A stretch of 64,000 nt of DNA from Roseovarius salincola (GTDB lineage: Bacteria; Pseudomonadota; Alphaproteobacteria; Rhodobacterales; Rhodobacteraceae): NCBI RefSeq assembly GCF_026891095.1, contig NZ_JAPTNL010000004.1, positions 1 to 64,000 of the forward strand, written 5' to 3'. Both the position numbers and the translations under genes were made by a program. The notes beneath the pieces were generated by a model, which was given only the letters and a program-made list of their open reading frames with translations, ran no database searches and was not told the DNA's origin. Below, one piece after another: positions 58,174-64,000 of this stretch. Position 1 is the stretch's first letter, and each line of letters begins with the position of its first letter.

Positions 58174-59217
58174 ATGTTTGAAACTTTGGGGTTCGAGACC
58201 CTGACCGCGCCGCAGGCGGCGATCTGGTTCGCAATTTTACTGGGCGTGGCCTTTGGCGCGCTGGCTCAGCTGACGCGGTTCTGCCTGCGTCGCGCGCTGG
58301 TCGGCGAGGACCGCCGGCAGGCCGCCGGGATCTGGCTGACGGCGCTGGCCGTCGCGGTTCTGGGGACGCAGGGTGCGGTGGCATTGGGGTGGATCGGCTT
58401 TGGCGATCACCGTTTCATGGCCAGCGAATTGCCGGTTCTGGCGATTGTCGCGGGCGGGCTGATGTTCGGCGCGGGCATGGTGCTGACGCGCGGTTGCGTG
58501 TCGCGTCTGACAGTGCTGAGCGGCTCGGGCAACCTGCGCGCGCTGCTTGTGCTGCTGGTCTTCGCCGTAACCGCCCATGCGGCGCTCAAGGGCGTGCTGG
58601 CGCCGCTGCGCACGTCGCTGGGATCGCACACCCTGAGTCTGGACAGCGCGGCGCTGCCGGGCAACCCGCTGGTCTGGTCGGCGCTGATCGCGATTGGCGC
58701 GCTGACCTTCGCGCTGCGCTCGGGCAACCGGCCCGTCATGCTGGCGCTGGCCGCGCTGATCGGTCTTCTGGCGCCCCTCGCATGGGTCGGCACGGGCTAT
58801 GTGCTTTACGATGATTTTGACCCGATCGCGATGGAATCGCTGTCCTTCACCTCGCCCGCGGCCGATTCGCTGTTCTACGCCGTCGCCGCATCGGCGATCC
58901 CGGCGGGCTTTGGCACCGGGCTTGTCGGCGGCGTGCTGATCGGCGCGCTGGCGGCGGCCCTGCTGAGCGGCAGCTTTGCCTGGCAGAGCTTTGAAAGCCC
59001 CCGCCAGACCGGCCGCTACATGGCGGGCGCGGTGCTGATGGGGCTGGGTGGCGTGCTGGCCGGTGGCTGCACCGTAGGCGCGGGCCTCTCGGGCGTGCCG
59101 ACCCTGTCGGTGGCCGCGGTGCTGGCGATCCTGTCGATCGTCGCGGGCGGTCTGATCACCGACCGCGCGCTGCGTGGCGCGCCTGTCCGGCTGGCGCATC
59201 CCCACCCCGCCGAATAA
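58174..59217 (+). CDS. YeeE/YedE family sulfur (thiosulfate) transporter
   Basis: A 347-residue polytopic inner-membrane protein of the sulf_transp family, whose TsuA members import thiosulfate. The two conserved Cys motifs are present: VLTRGCVSRLTVLSGSGNLR (about 104-123) and LAGGCTVGAGLSGVPTLSV (about 295-313). An N-terminal TRFCLRRALVGEDRR gives an additional conserved Cys. GGGGGAAAG precedes the ATG. A clear terminator follows (59238-59264). No TusA-like partner gene is adjacent. Confidence 0.87.
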   Translation: MFETLGFETLTAPQAAIWFAILLGVAFGALAQLTRFCLRRALVGEDRRQAAGIWLTALAVAVLGTQGAVALGWIGFGDHRFMASELPVLAIVAGGLMFGAGMVLTRGCVSRLTVLSGSGNLRALLVLLVFAVTAHAALKGVLAPLRTSLGSHTLSLDSAALPGNPLVWSALIAIGALTFALRSGNRPVMLALAALIGLLAPLAWVGTGYVLYDDFDPIAMESLSFTSPAADSLFYAVAASAIPAGFGTGLVGGVLIGALAAALLSGSFAWQSFESPRQTGRYMAGAVLMGLGGVLAGGCTVGAGLSGVPTLSVAAVLAILSIVAGGLITDRALRGAPVRLAHPHPAE

Positions 59218-59237
59218 GACAGGCCCAAGGATCAAGG

Positions 59238-59264
59238 CGGCCCCGGTGCATTGCGCCGGGGCCG
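59238..59264 (+). terminator. Intrinsic terminator of the YeeE/YedE gene
   Basis: CGGCCCCGG (59238-59246) and CCGGGGCCG (59256-59264) pair perfectly around a 9-base loop and are followed by TTT. It begins 20 bases after the stop. Confidence 0.7.
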
Positions 59265-59342
59265 TTTGCATTCGTGCCCTTGTGCCCCCGGTGCGGAACG
59301 CTAGGATGCGCCGCATCTTGAATCCGAACCGGTTTGAATGAA

Positions 59343-59747
59343 ATGTATGAATACAAGGTCCTTCCCGCACCGACCAAGGGAATCAAGGCGGCTGGCGTCA
59401 AGGGCCCCGCGCAGCGCTTTGCTCATGCGCTTGAGGCGGCGATGAACGAGGTGGCCGCCGATGGCTGGGAATATCACCGCTCGGATATCCTGCCCTCCGA
59501 GGAACGCCAGGGGCTCACATCGAGCCAGACAATCTATCGAAGCGTGCTGGTGTTTCGCCGCCCACTGACCGCCCCGCTTGCCGATCTTGCGCCGGTCGCG
59601 GAGGACGACAGCGCCAGCGACCATAGCGAAGCACCAGCACCCCCGCCCGACCCTCATGAGGATACAACCGAAAGCAGCGCTAGCGCCCCGGAAACAGCCA
59701 CCGAAATACCCTCCGAAACAGACGCCGACGACACGTCGCGCACCTGA
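59343..59747 (+). CDS. DUF4177 domain protein
   Basis: A 134-residue small cytoplasmic protein. The first 70 residues form a DUF4177-type domain (YEYKVLPAPTKG, RFAHALEAAMNEVAADGWEY, SVLVFRRPL). The last 60 residues are a disordered acidic tail rich in Pro, Ser, Thr, Glu and Asp. The ATG at 59343 is chosen because the family starts with MYEYKV; an in-frame TTG at 59334 would add three residues. TTGTGC with TAGGAT 16 bases on (near 59279-59306) may be its promoter. Function unknown. Confidence 0.8.
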   Translation: MYEYKVLPAPTKGIKAAGVKGPAQRFAHALEAAMNEVAADGWEYHRSDILPSEERQGLTSSQTIYRSVLVFRRPLTAPLADLAPVAEDDSASDHSEAPAPPPDPHEDTTESSASAPETATEIPSETDADDTSRT

Positions 59748-60081
59748 TCTTCCCGCGCGCACCCGCGCCCCTGCGCAACTCTGACCTTTGGATTGCGGCC
59801 CATAAGCGCGGCGCGCCTTGCAAATGCTCTTGACCCGTGTCATCTGCGCCGGTCCCGCGCATGTCACGGAAAGGCGAAAACCGGCAAAGCCGCACCCGCG
59901 AACATCCCGTCAGGCCCCACCGGGCCTGGCCTCCTGTCTGCTTTTGGTGCCCGTCGCCCGCAGACCCCTTGACCAAGACTTCGCGGAATTCCGCTGCAAT
60001 ATTGATTTTTTTCTGTCCAGCCCCCTTCAATTCACCCCCGTTTGGAATAAACTCCTCGCTCCGAGTCGCAAAGGTAGAGCC
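59748..60081. other. 334-base intergenic region before the J-domain gene
   Basis: No gene is supported on either strand. It holds a 7-bp hairpin CAGGCCC-CACC-GGGCCTG (59911-59928), a perfect 12-bp palindrome GCGGAATTCCGC (59983-59994) and a run of seven T's just after it (about 60005-60011). A weak promoter, TTCAAT-N16-TAAACT, may lie near 60028-60056. Confidence 0.4.
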
Positions 60082-60705
60082 ATGTCCAAGACAGACCCAT
60101 TCGGTTTCGACATGTCGGTTTCGTCCGCGAAGAAGAAAAATCCGCGCGGACGCCGTGGCATGTCGGGCGCCTCAGAAACCTCGACTCGCGTCTGCGAGAA
60201 AGAGGGCTGCAACGAACCCGGCAAGTATCGTGCGCCCAAGGCGCCGGACGTGCTGGATGATTTCTATTGGTTCTGCAAGGATCATGTGCGCGAATACAAC
60301 CAGCACTGGAATTTCTTCCACGGCACCACCGAGGCCGAGATGAACGCCCAGATGTCCAAGGACAAGGTCTGGGAGCGCGAGACGAAATCCTTTGTCGATC
60401 CCGAACAGCGGGCCTGGTCAAGGCTGGGAATCGAGGACCCGCATCAGGTTCTTGGCGGCAACGCCACGCAGAACCCCGGCCGTGCCAAGGCCGGCGGGCG
60501 CAAGCTGCCCCCGACCGAACGCCGCGCCATCGAGATTCTGGAAGCCAGGGATGACTGGACCAAGACCGAGATCCGCAAGGCCTACAAGGCGCTGATCAAA
60601 GTGCTGCATCCCGACATCAACGGCGGCGACCGCAGCCAGGAAGAACAGCTGCAACAGGTGGTCTGGGCCTGGGACCAGATCAAGCAGAGCCGAAATTTCA
60701 AATAG
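60082..60705 (+). CDS. J-domain (DnaJ-like) co-chaperone
   Basis: A 207-residue protein with a C-terminal J domain (about 150-205): RAIEILEARDDWTKTEIRKA, then LIKVLHPDINGGD containing the HPD motif that stimulates DnaK ATPase. The N-terminal part has a Lys/Arg patch (SSAKKKNPRGRRG) and a Cys pair in CEKEGCNEPG with a further Cys in YWFCKDHVREYN, perhaps a small metal-binding knuckle. This arrangement is common in alphaproteobacterial DnaJ-like proteins that are not DnaJ itself. The client is unknown. A shared hairpin (60717-60740) separates it from msrB. Confidence 0.87.
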   Translation: MSKTDPFGFDMSVSSAKKKNPRGRRGMSGASETSTRVCEKEGCNEPGKYRAPKAPDVLDDFYWFCKDHVREYNQHWNFFHGTTEAEMNAQMSKDKVWERETKSFVDPEQRAWSRLGIEDPHQVLGGNATQNPGRAKAGGRKLPPTERRAIEILEARDDWTKTEIRKAYKALIKVLHPDINGGDRSQEEQLQQVVWAWDQIKQSRNFK

Positions 60706-60716
60706 ACAACAGGTCG

Positions 60717-60740
60717 GCAGGACCGCAATGACGGTCCTGC
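60717..60740. terminator. Bidirectional terminator hairpin between the J-domain gene and msrB
   Basis: GCAGGACCG (60717-60725) and CGGTCCTGC (60732-60740) pair perfectly around a 6-base loop, between two convergent stops. A second, smaller GGTC/GACC hairpin follows at about 60747-60756. Confidence 0.65.
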
Positions 60741-60760
60741 AAATGCGGTCCTGACCGGAC

Positions 60761-61234
60761 TCAGGCTGCCTTGAACTTCAGGCTCACGCCGTTGATGCAA
60801 TGGCGTTTGCCGGTGGGTTCGGGACCGTCGTCGAAGATATGCCCCAGATGGCTGCCACAACGGCTGCAATGGCATTCGGTGCGCGGGATCACCATCTTCC
60901 AGTCCCGCTTGGTGGCAATCGCATCCGCGTCGATCGCCTGCCAGAAACTCGGCCAGCCGGTCTTGCTGTCGTATTTATGCGCGCTGGAATAAAGCGGCAG
61001 ATCGCAGCCCCGGCACAGATAGGTGCCCTCGGTCTTCTGATCGTGCAGAGGCGATGAATAGGCCCTTTCGGTGCCTTCCTCGCGCATCACGGCATATTCG
61101 GCATCGCTCAGCATGGCCTTCCATTCAGCCTCGCTGCGGGTGATTTCAAAACTCTCGTCAGCCCCGCTCCGCCCGGCCAGCGACAGGCCGGTCCCGGCAA
61201 TGAGGGTCGTGGCGATAAAGCTGCGTCGGTTCAT
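60761..61234 (-). CDS. msrB: Peptide-methionine (R)-S-oxide reductase, exported
   Basis: Reduces methionine-R-sulfoxide in proteins. 157 residues with an N-terminal export signal that contains twin arginine (MNRRSFIATTLIAG), so it may be a Tat substrate working in the periplasm. MsrB motifs: zinc-binding CRGC and CSRC pairs, GWPSFWQAI, HLGHIFDDGP and the catalytic Cys in GKRHCINGVSLKF. The ATG at 61234 has GGGAGG upstream. A hairpin (61282-61313) separates it from fasciclin, so it may have its own promoter, though it lies in line with the sigma-factor genes. Confidence 0.92.
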   Translation of the reverse strand: MNRRSFIATTLIAGTGLSLAGRSGADESFEITRSEAEWKAMLSDAEYAVMREEGTERAYSSPLHDQKTEGTYLCRGCDLPLYSSAHKYDSKTGWPSFWQAIDADAIATKRDWKMVIPRTECHCSRCGSHLGHIFDDGPEPTGKRHCINGVSLKFKAA

Positions 61235-61281
61235 GACGGACCTCCCAGGGTCGTTTCCCATGTCTTGTGCAAGATGTGCAA

Positions 61282-61313
61282 TGCGGGGCCGTGGCGCAAT
61301 GCTCGGCCCCGCA
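61282..61313 (-). terminator. Terminator-like hairpin after the fasciclin gene
   Basis: TGCGGGGCCG (61282-61291) and CGGCCCCGCA (61304-61313) pair perfectly around a 12-base loop. It lies between the fasciclin stop and the msrB start. No strong T-run follows on the minus strand, so read-through into msrB is possible. Confidence 0.6.
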
Positions 61314-61330
61314 CAATCAGGTGATCGCCC

Positions 61331-61900
61331 TTACGATTGCGGCGGCAGGATCACCCGGTCGACCACATGGATGACGCCATTCGACTGGTCGACATCGGCG
61401 ATCGTCACATTGATGATGCGGCCACGCTCGTCCTCGAGCATGATCTTGTCGCCCTCATAGGTGGCCTGCAGCGTGCATGTGCCCAGCGTCGGCACGGGAT
61501 GCACGCCGCCATCGTCATCCACCATGCCCTTGATCGCCATCGACATCGCCTCGGCGCCGACAACGTGGCATTTCAGGATATTGGCCAGCTGCTCCTTGGC
61601 CGCCGGTTCCAGCAGCGCCTCGACGGTGCCGTCCTTGAGCATGCCGAATGCGTCGTCCGTGGGCGCGAAGACGGTGAACGGCCCCTCGGAATTCAGCACA
61701 TCGACCAGCCCGGCCGCCTTGACGGCGGCGACCAGCGTCTCGTGATCCTTCGAATTGACCGCATTCTCGACAATCGTCTTGTCGGCAAACATCGCCGCAC
61801 CACCCACCATCGGGTTCTCGGCGCTGGCGATACCGGCACTCAGGCCCAGAACGGCTGTGGTTGCGGCAAAGGTCGTGGCGAAAAATGTCTTGTTGAACAT
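61331..61900 (-). CDS. Fasciclin (FAS1) domain exported protein
   Basis: A 189-residue secreted or periplasmic protein: signal peptide about 1-27 (ending GIASAEN) and one FAS1 domain with H1 GPFTVFAPTDDAFGML and H2 NGVIHVVDRVILPP. FAS1 domains mediate adhesion or surface interactions. AAGGAGGAAC precedes the ATG. It follows the anti-sigma gene by 89 bases in the same direction, suggesting it is a target of that sigma factor. Two cysteines (LKCHVVG, GTCTLQA) may pair. Confidence 0.9.
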   Translation of the reverse strand: MFNKTFFATTFAATTAVLGLSAGIASAENPMVGGAAMFADKTIVENAVNSKDHETLVAAVKAAGLVDVLNSEGPFTVFAPTDDAFGMLKDGTVEALLEPAAKEQLANILKCHVVGAEAMSMAIKGMVDDDGGVHPVPTLGTCTLQATYEGDKIMLEDERGRIINVTIADVDQSNGVIHVVDRVILPPQS

Positions 61901-61989
61901 GTTGTTCCTCCTTGGTTGGCTGCCCGGCGCGATTGCCCGCAGACGCCCGAAGCCACGCGGCCCCGCTCAGGAAGTTTCACATTGTCCGG

Positions 61990-62703
61990 TCACGTGTTCG
62001 TGATCGCGCCCACGGCCAGCACCTCGCCGGTGGGGGCGCCCGTGGGCGATCCGCCCTCGGGCTCGTCCGAGACCGCCAGCGCTGCACCATCCAGCCGCGC
62101 GCGCAGCGATTCCGGCACCGGCACGCTGGCGCTGCGCGCCTCGGGCAGAACCCCCAGCGACACCGGCGCATCATCGCCCGCGATCAGCCACAGCTCCAGC
62201 GCGCGCCCGCCGGGCGCCGCGCCGCGCGCGCGCTCAAGATGAAAGCGCCCCGCCTCTTCGTCATAGGCGGCGGAAATGAGAAGGCTTCGATCCTCGGCGG
62301 CCAGTTCCGCCACATAGGAAGGCGCGACGGGCGGCTGCGATCCGCGCTCGGGCAGGCCCATGGCGAAGATCAGCACCAGCGCCAGCGCCGTGGCGGTCAG
62401 GCTGCCCAGTACCCAGCGAATCCACTGCGCGCCCCGCCCATGCGTTGCAGCCACCGGATCGCCCGCACGCCCGAAAAGCCGCACCATCAGCGCGCCATGC
62501 AGATGCACGGGCGGCGCGACCGGCACAATCGGATCGGTCAGCGCGGCCAGATCCTCGGCCCATTGCGCATAAAGCGCGCGCAATTCGGGTTCCTGCGCCA
62601 GACGCGACTCGAAGGCCGCCGCCTCGTCGGGCGGCAGCAGGCCCAGGGCATATTCCCCGGCCAGCGCCTTGTCGGCATCGCGTTCGGGCATCTCATCGCT
62701 CAT
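61990..62703 (-). CDS. RskA-type anti-sigma factor
   Basis: A 237-residue single-pass membrane protein. The N-terminal cytoplasmic part (DADKALAGEYALGLLPPDEA) is the helical anti-sigma domain; one membrane helix lies at about 93-116 (WVLGSLTATALALVLIFAMG). The outer domain matches the RskA C-terminal family (APGGRALELWLIAGDDAPVS, LGVLPEARSASVPVP). The ATG at 62703 overlaps the sigma-factor stop as ATGA, so the pair is coupled. It holds the sigma factor at the membrane until a signal, here unknown, releases it. Confidence 0.88.
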   Translation of the reverse strand: MSDEMPERDADKALAGEYALGLLPPDEAAAFESRLAQEPELRALYAQWAEDLAALTDPIVPVAPPVHLHGALMVRLFGRAGDPVAATHGRGAQWIRWVLGSLTATALALVLIFAMGLPERGSQPPVAPSYVAELAAEDRSLLISAAYDEEAGRFHLERARGAAPGGRALELWLIAGDDAPVSLGVLPEARSASVPVPESLRARLDGAALAVSDEPEGGSPTGAPTGEVLAVGAITNT

Positions 62704-63254
62704 CGCGACAGGCACTCCCTCAGTTTCAACAGGCTGCGGCGCAGCCATGTGCGCATCGTGTTCAGCGGCACCCCGAAACGATCCGCGAGATCACCATAAG
62801 TCTCACCGTCAAGATAGGCGCCCCGCACCGCCGCCGCATGGCCCGATTCGAGCTCGTCAAAGCAGGCGTCGAGCCGCGCGCTCTCTGAGGCCGCGATCGC
62901 GCGGGCCTCGGGGCCGGGCGCGGGATCGGCCTGCGCCTCGGCCATGTCGGTGCCCGCGCTGTCGCCCGCCCCTGCCGCGCGACGGCGGCGAAGGCGGTCG
63001 ATGGCGGCGTTGCGGGCGATGGTGATCAGCCATGTCATCGGGCTGAGCCCATTCACCTGGTAGCGTCCGGCATGGTTCCAGACCCTGACATAGATATCCT
63101 GCAATACCTCTTCTGATTCCGCCCGGTTATCCAACACACGCAGGCAGATGCCGAAAAGTTTCGCCGAGGTCGCCATGTAAAGCGCGTCAAACGCTGCCCG
63201 GTCCCCCAGGGCAGCCTTTGCAAGCCAGTTCTCGATCTCGTCGCGCGTCGCCAT
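62700..63254 (-). CDS. ECF sigma-70 family RNA polymerase sigma factor
   Basis: A 184-residue ECF sigma factor with region 2 (DRAAFDALYMATSAKLFGIC, then VLQDIYVRVWNHAGRY and MTWLITIARNAAIDRLRRR) and region 4 (AVRGAYLDGETYGDLADRFG, NTMRTWLRRSLLKLRECL). It is co-translated with the RskA-type anti-sigma factor. This pairing corresponds to the RpoE/SigK-RskA type. Likely targets are the downstream fasciclin and perhaps msrB genes, by position only. No clear autoregulatory promoter was identified in the 145 bases shared with cobS. Confidence 0.9.
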   Translation of the reverse strand: MATRDEIENWLAKAALGDRAAFDALYMATSAKLFGICLRVLDNRAESEEVLQDIYVRVWNHAGRYQVNGLSPMTWLITIARNAAIDRLRRRRAAGAGDSAGTDMAEAQADPAPGPEARAIAASESARLDACFDELESGHAAAVRGAYLDGETYGDLADRFGVPLNTMRTWLRRSLLKLRECLSR

Positions 63255-63399
63255 CGCGACCCGTTTAACCCAAAGCCGCGCGCGACGACAGCACCGGCTT
63301 TAAGCGGGAATGGGATTTCCCCCCTTCCCCTTGCCCTTTCGCGCGATATGTTGCACGACGGAGCCCGATTGAGATCACCGATACTGAAGGACCGCGCGC

Positions 63400-64000
63400 A
63401 TGGCCGACGGCAACATTGACATCAACGCCAAACCCACCGAGGAAATCTCCGTTCGCGAGGTGTTCGGCATCGACTCGGACATGACCGTCAAGGGATTCCC
63501 CGAACGCAGCGAACGCGTGCCCGAGCATGACAGCACCTACAAGTTCGACCCCGACACCACGCTGGCGATCCTTGCAGGCTTCAGCCATAACCGCCGGGTG
63601 ATGATCCAGGGCTATCACGGCACCGGCAAATCAACCCATATCGAACAGGTGGCCAGCCGACTGAACTGGCCCTGCGTGCGGGTGAACCTCGACAGCCATA
63701 TCAGCCGCATCGACCTGATCGGCAAGGACGCGATCAAGCTGCGCGACGGCAAGCAGGTGACCGAATTCCACGAAGGTATCCTGCCCTGGGCGCTGCGCAA
63801 CCCGACCGCGATCGTGTTCGACGAATACGACGCCGGGCGCGCCGACGTGATGTTCGTGATCCAGCGGGTGCTGGAGGCCGACGGCAAGCTCACGCTGCTG
63901 GATCAGAACGAGGTGATCTCGCCCAACCCGTATTTCCGCCTGTTCGCCACCGCCAACACGGTCGGCCTCGGCGACACGACGGGGCTGTATCACGGCACCC
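63400..64000 (+). CDS. cobS: Cobaltochelatase subunit CobS (partial, cut by the window end)
   Basis: AAA+ ATPase subunit of the aerobic cobaltochelatase (CobNST) that inserts cobalt into hydrogenobyrinic acid diamide in vitamin B12 synthesis. The first 200 codons are present. MADGNIDINAKPTEEISVRE starts the chain, Walker A is GYHGTGKSTH (about 72-81), Walker B is IVFDEYDAGRADVMF (about 138-152) and the sensor-like FRLFATANTVGLGDTTG follows. AAGGA precedes the ATG. The full protein should be about 325 residues, so roughly 125 lie beyond position 64000. cobT is expected downstream. Confidence 0.93.
   Translation, partial: MADGNIDINAKPTEEISVREVFGIDSDMTVKGFPERSERVPEHDSTYKFDPDTTLAILAGFSHNRRVMIQGYHGTGKSTHIEQVASRLNWPCVRVNLDSHISRIDLIGKDAIKLRDGKQVTEFHEGILPWALRNPTAIVFDEYDAGRADVMFVIQRVLEADGKLTLLDQNEVISPNPYFRLFATANTVGLGDTTGLYHGT

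Overview
The window looks like a chromosomal segment of a GC-rich alphaproteobacterium, most likely a Rhodobacteraceae (roseobacter-type) species. The pointers are the 14-subunit nuo operon interleaved with the small extra genes known from Paracoccus and Rhodobacter, the birA-coaX-rnj genes at its end, DUF2852, DUF5333 and DUF5337 type proteins, a Hint_2 protein, and the aerobic cobaltochelatase gene cobS. No rRNA, tRNA, CRISPR array, prophage or insertion sequence is visible. The only patch of clearly lower GC is the HNH nuclease gene at the left edge.

Layout. 1-5.0 kb: HNH nuclease piece, DUF2852 protein, RDD membrane protein, the aminoacyl-tRNA-protein transferase Bpt, a sodium:solute symporter and a LysE exporter. 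5-12.7 kb: an atypical SDR, a Hint-domain protein, prfC, a glycosyltransferase, a DEAD-box helicase and an HD-domain (alarmone hydrolase-like) protein. 12.8-34.4 kb: one long minus-strand block, nuoA to nuoN followed by birA, coaX and rnj, with eight accessory genes among the nuo genes. 34.6-45.8 kb: minus-strand leucine/isovalerate (liu) catabolic genes, comprising ivd, an LprI-like gene, an acyl-CoA ligase, mccB, a nitronate monooxygenase-like gene, mccA, gst, hmgL and liuC. They are split by a plus-strand ompW with its own FNR-type box and terminator. 46-51.3 kb: DegT aminotransferase, HAD phosphatase, glmU-glmS. 51.4-55.4 kb: lipoprotein, moaA, waaA and an LPS-core-type glycosyltransferase. 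55.4-60.7 kb: M20 amidohydrolase, class V aminotransferase fold enzyme, YeeE/YedE sulfur transporter, DUF4177 protein, J-domain protein. 60.8-64 kb: msrB, fasciclin, RskA-type anti-sigma factor, ECF sigma factor, and the start of cobS, which runs off the right edge.

How the genes work together. The nuo block encodes a complete proton-pumping complex I plus extra lipoproteins, small membrane proteins, a carboxymuconolactone decarboxylase-family protein and a membrane protein that shares its C-terminal domain with NuoE. The liu genes take isovaleryl-CoA to acetoacetate and acetyl-CoA and would feed reducing equivalents to respiration. A TetR-type palindrome sits on the ivd promoter. GlmU/GlmS, WaaA and the LPS glycosyltransferase serve cell-envelope synthesis.

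The least expected signals are in the non-coding DNA: three intergenic clusters of an 11-bp direct repeat (GATACCGACGC-like) in helical phase; three copies of a sense-oriented 3'-UTR element with an AGTATTTT...AAGATGAA core; several promoters whose -10 box lies 6-7 bases from the start codon, implying leaderless mRNAs; and several dyads that could be operators. Promoter, operator and terminator calls rest on reading by eye.
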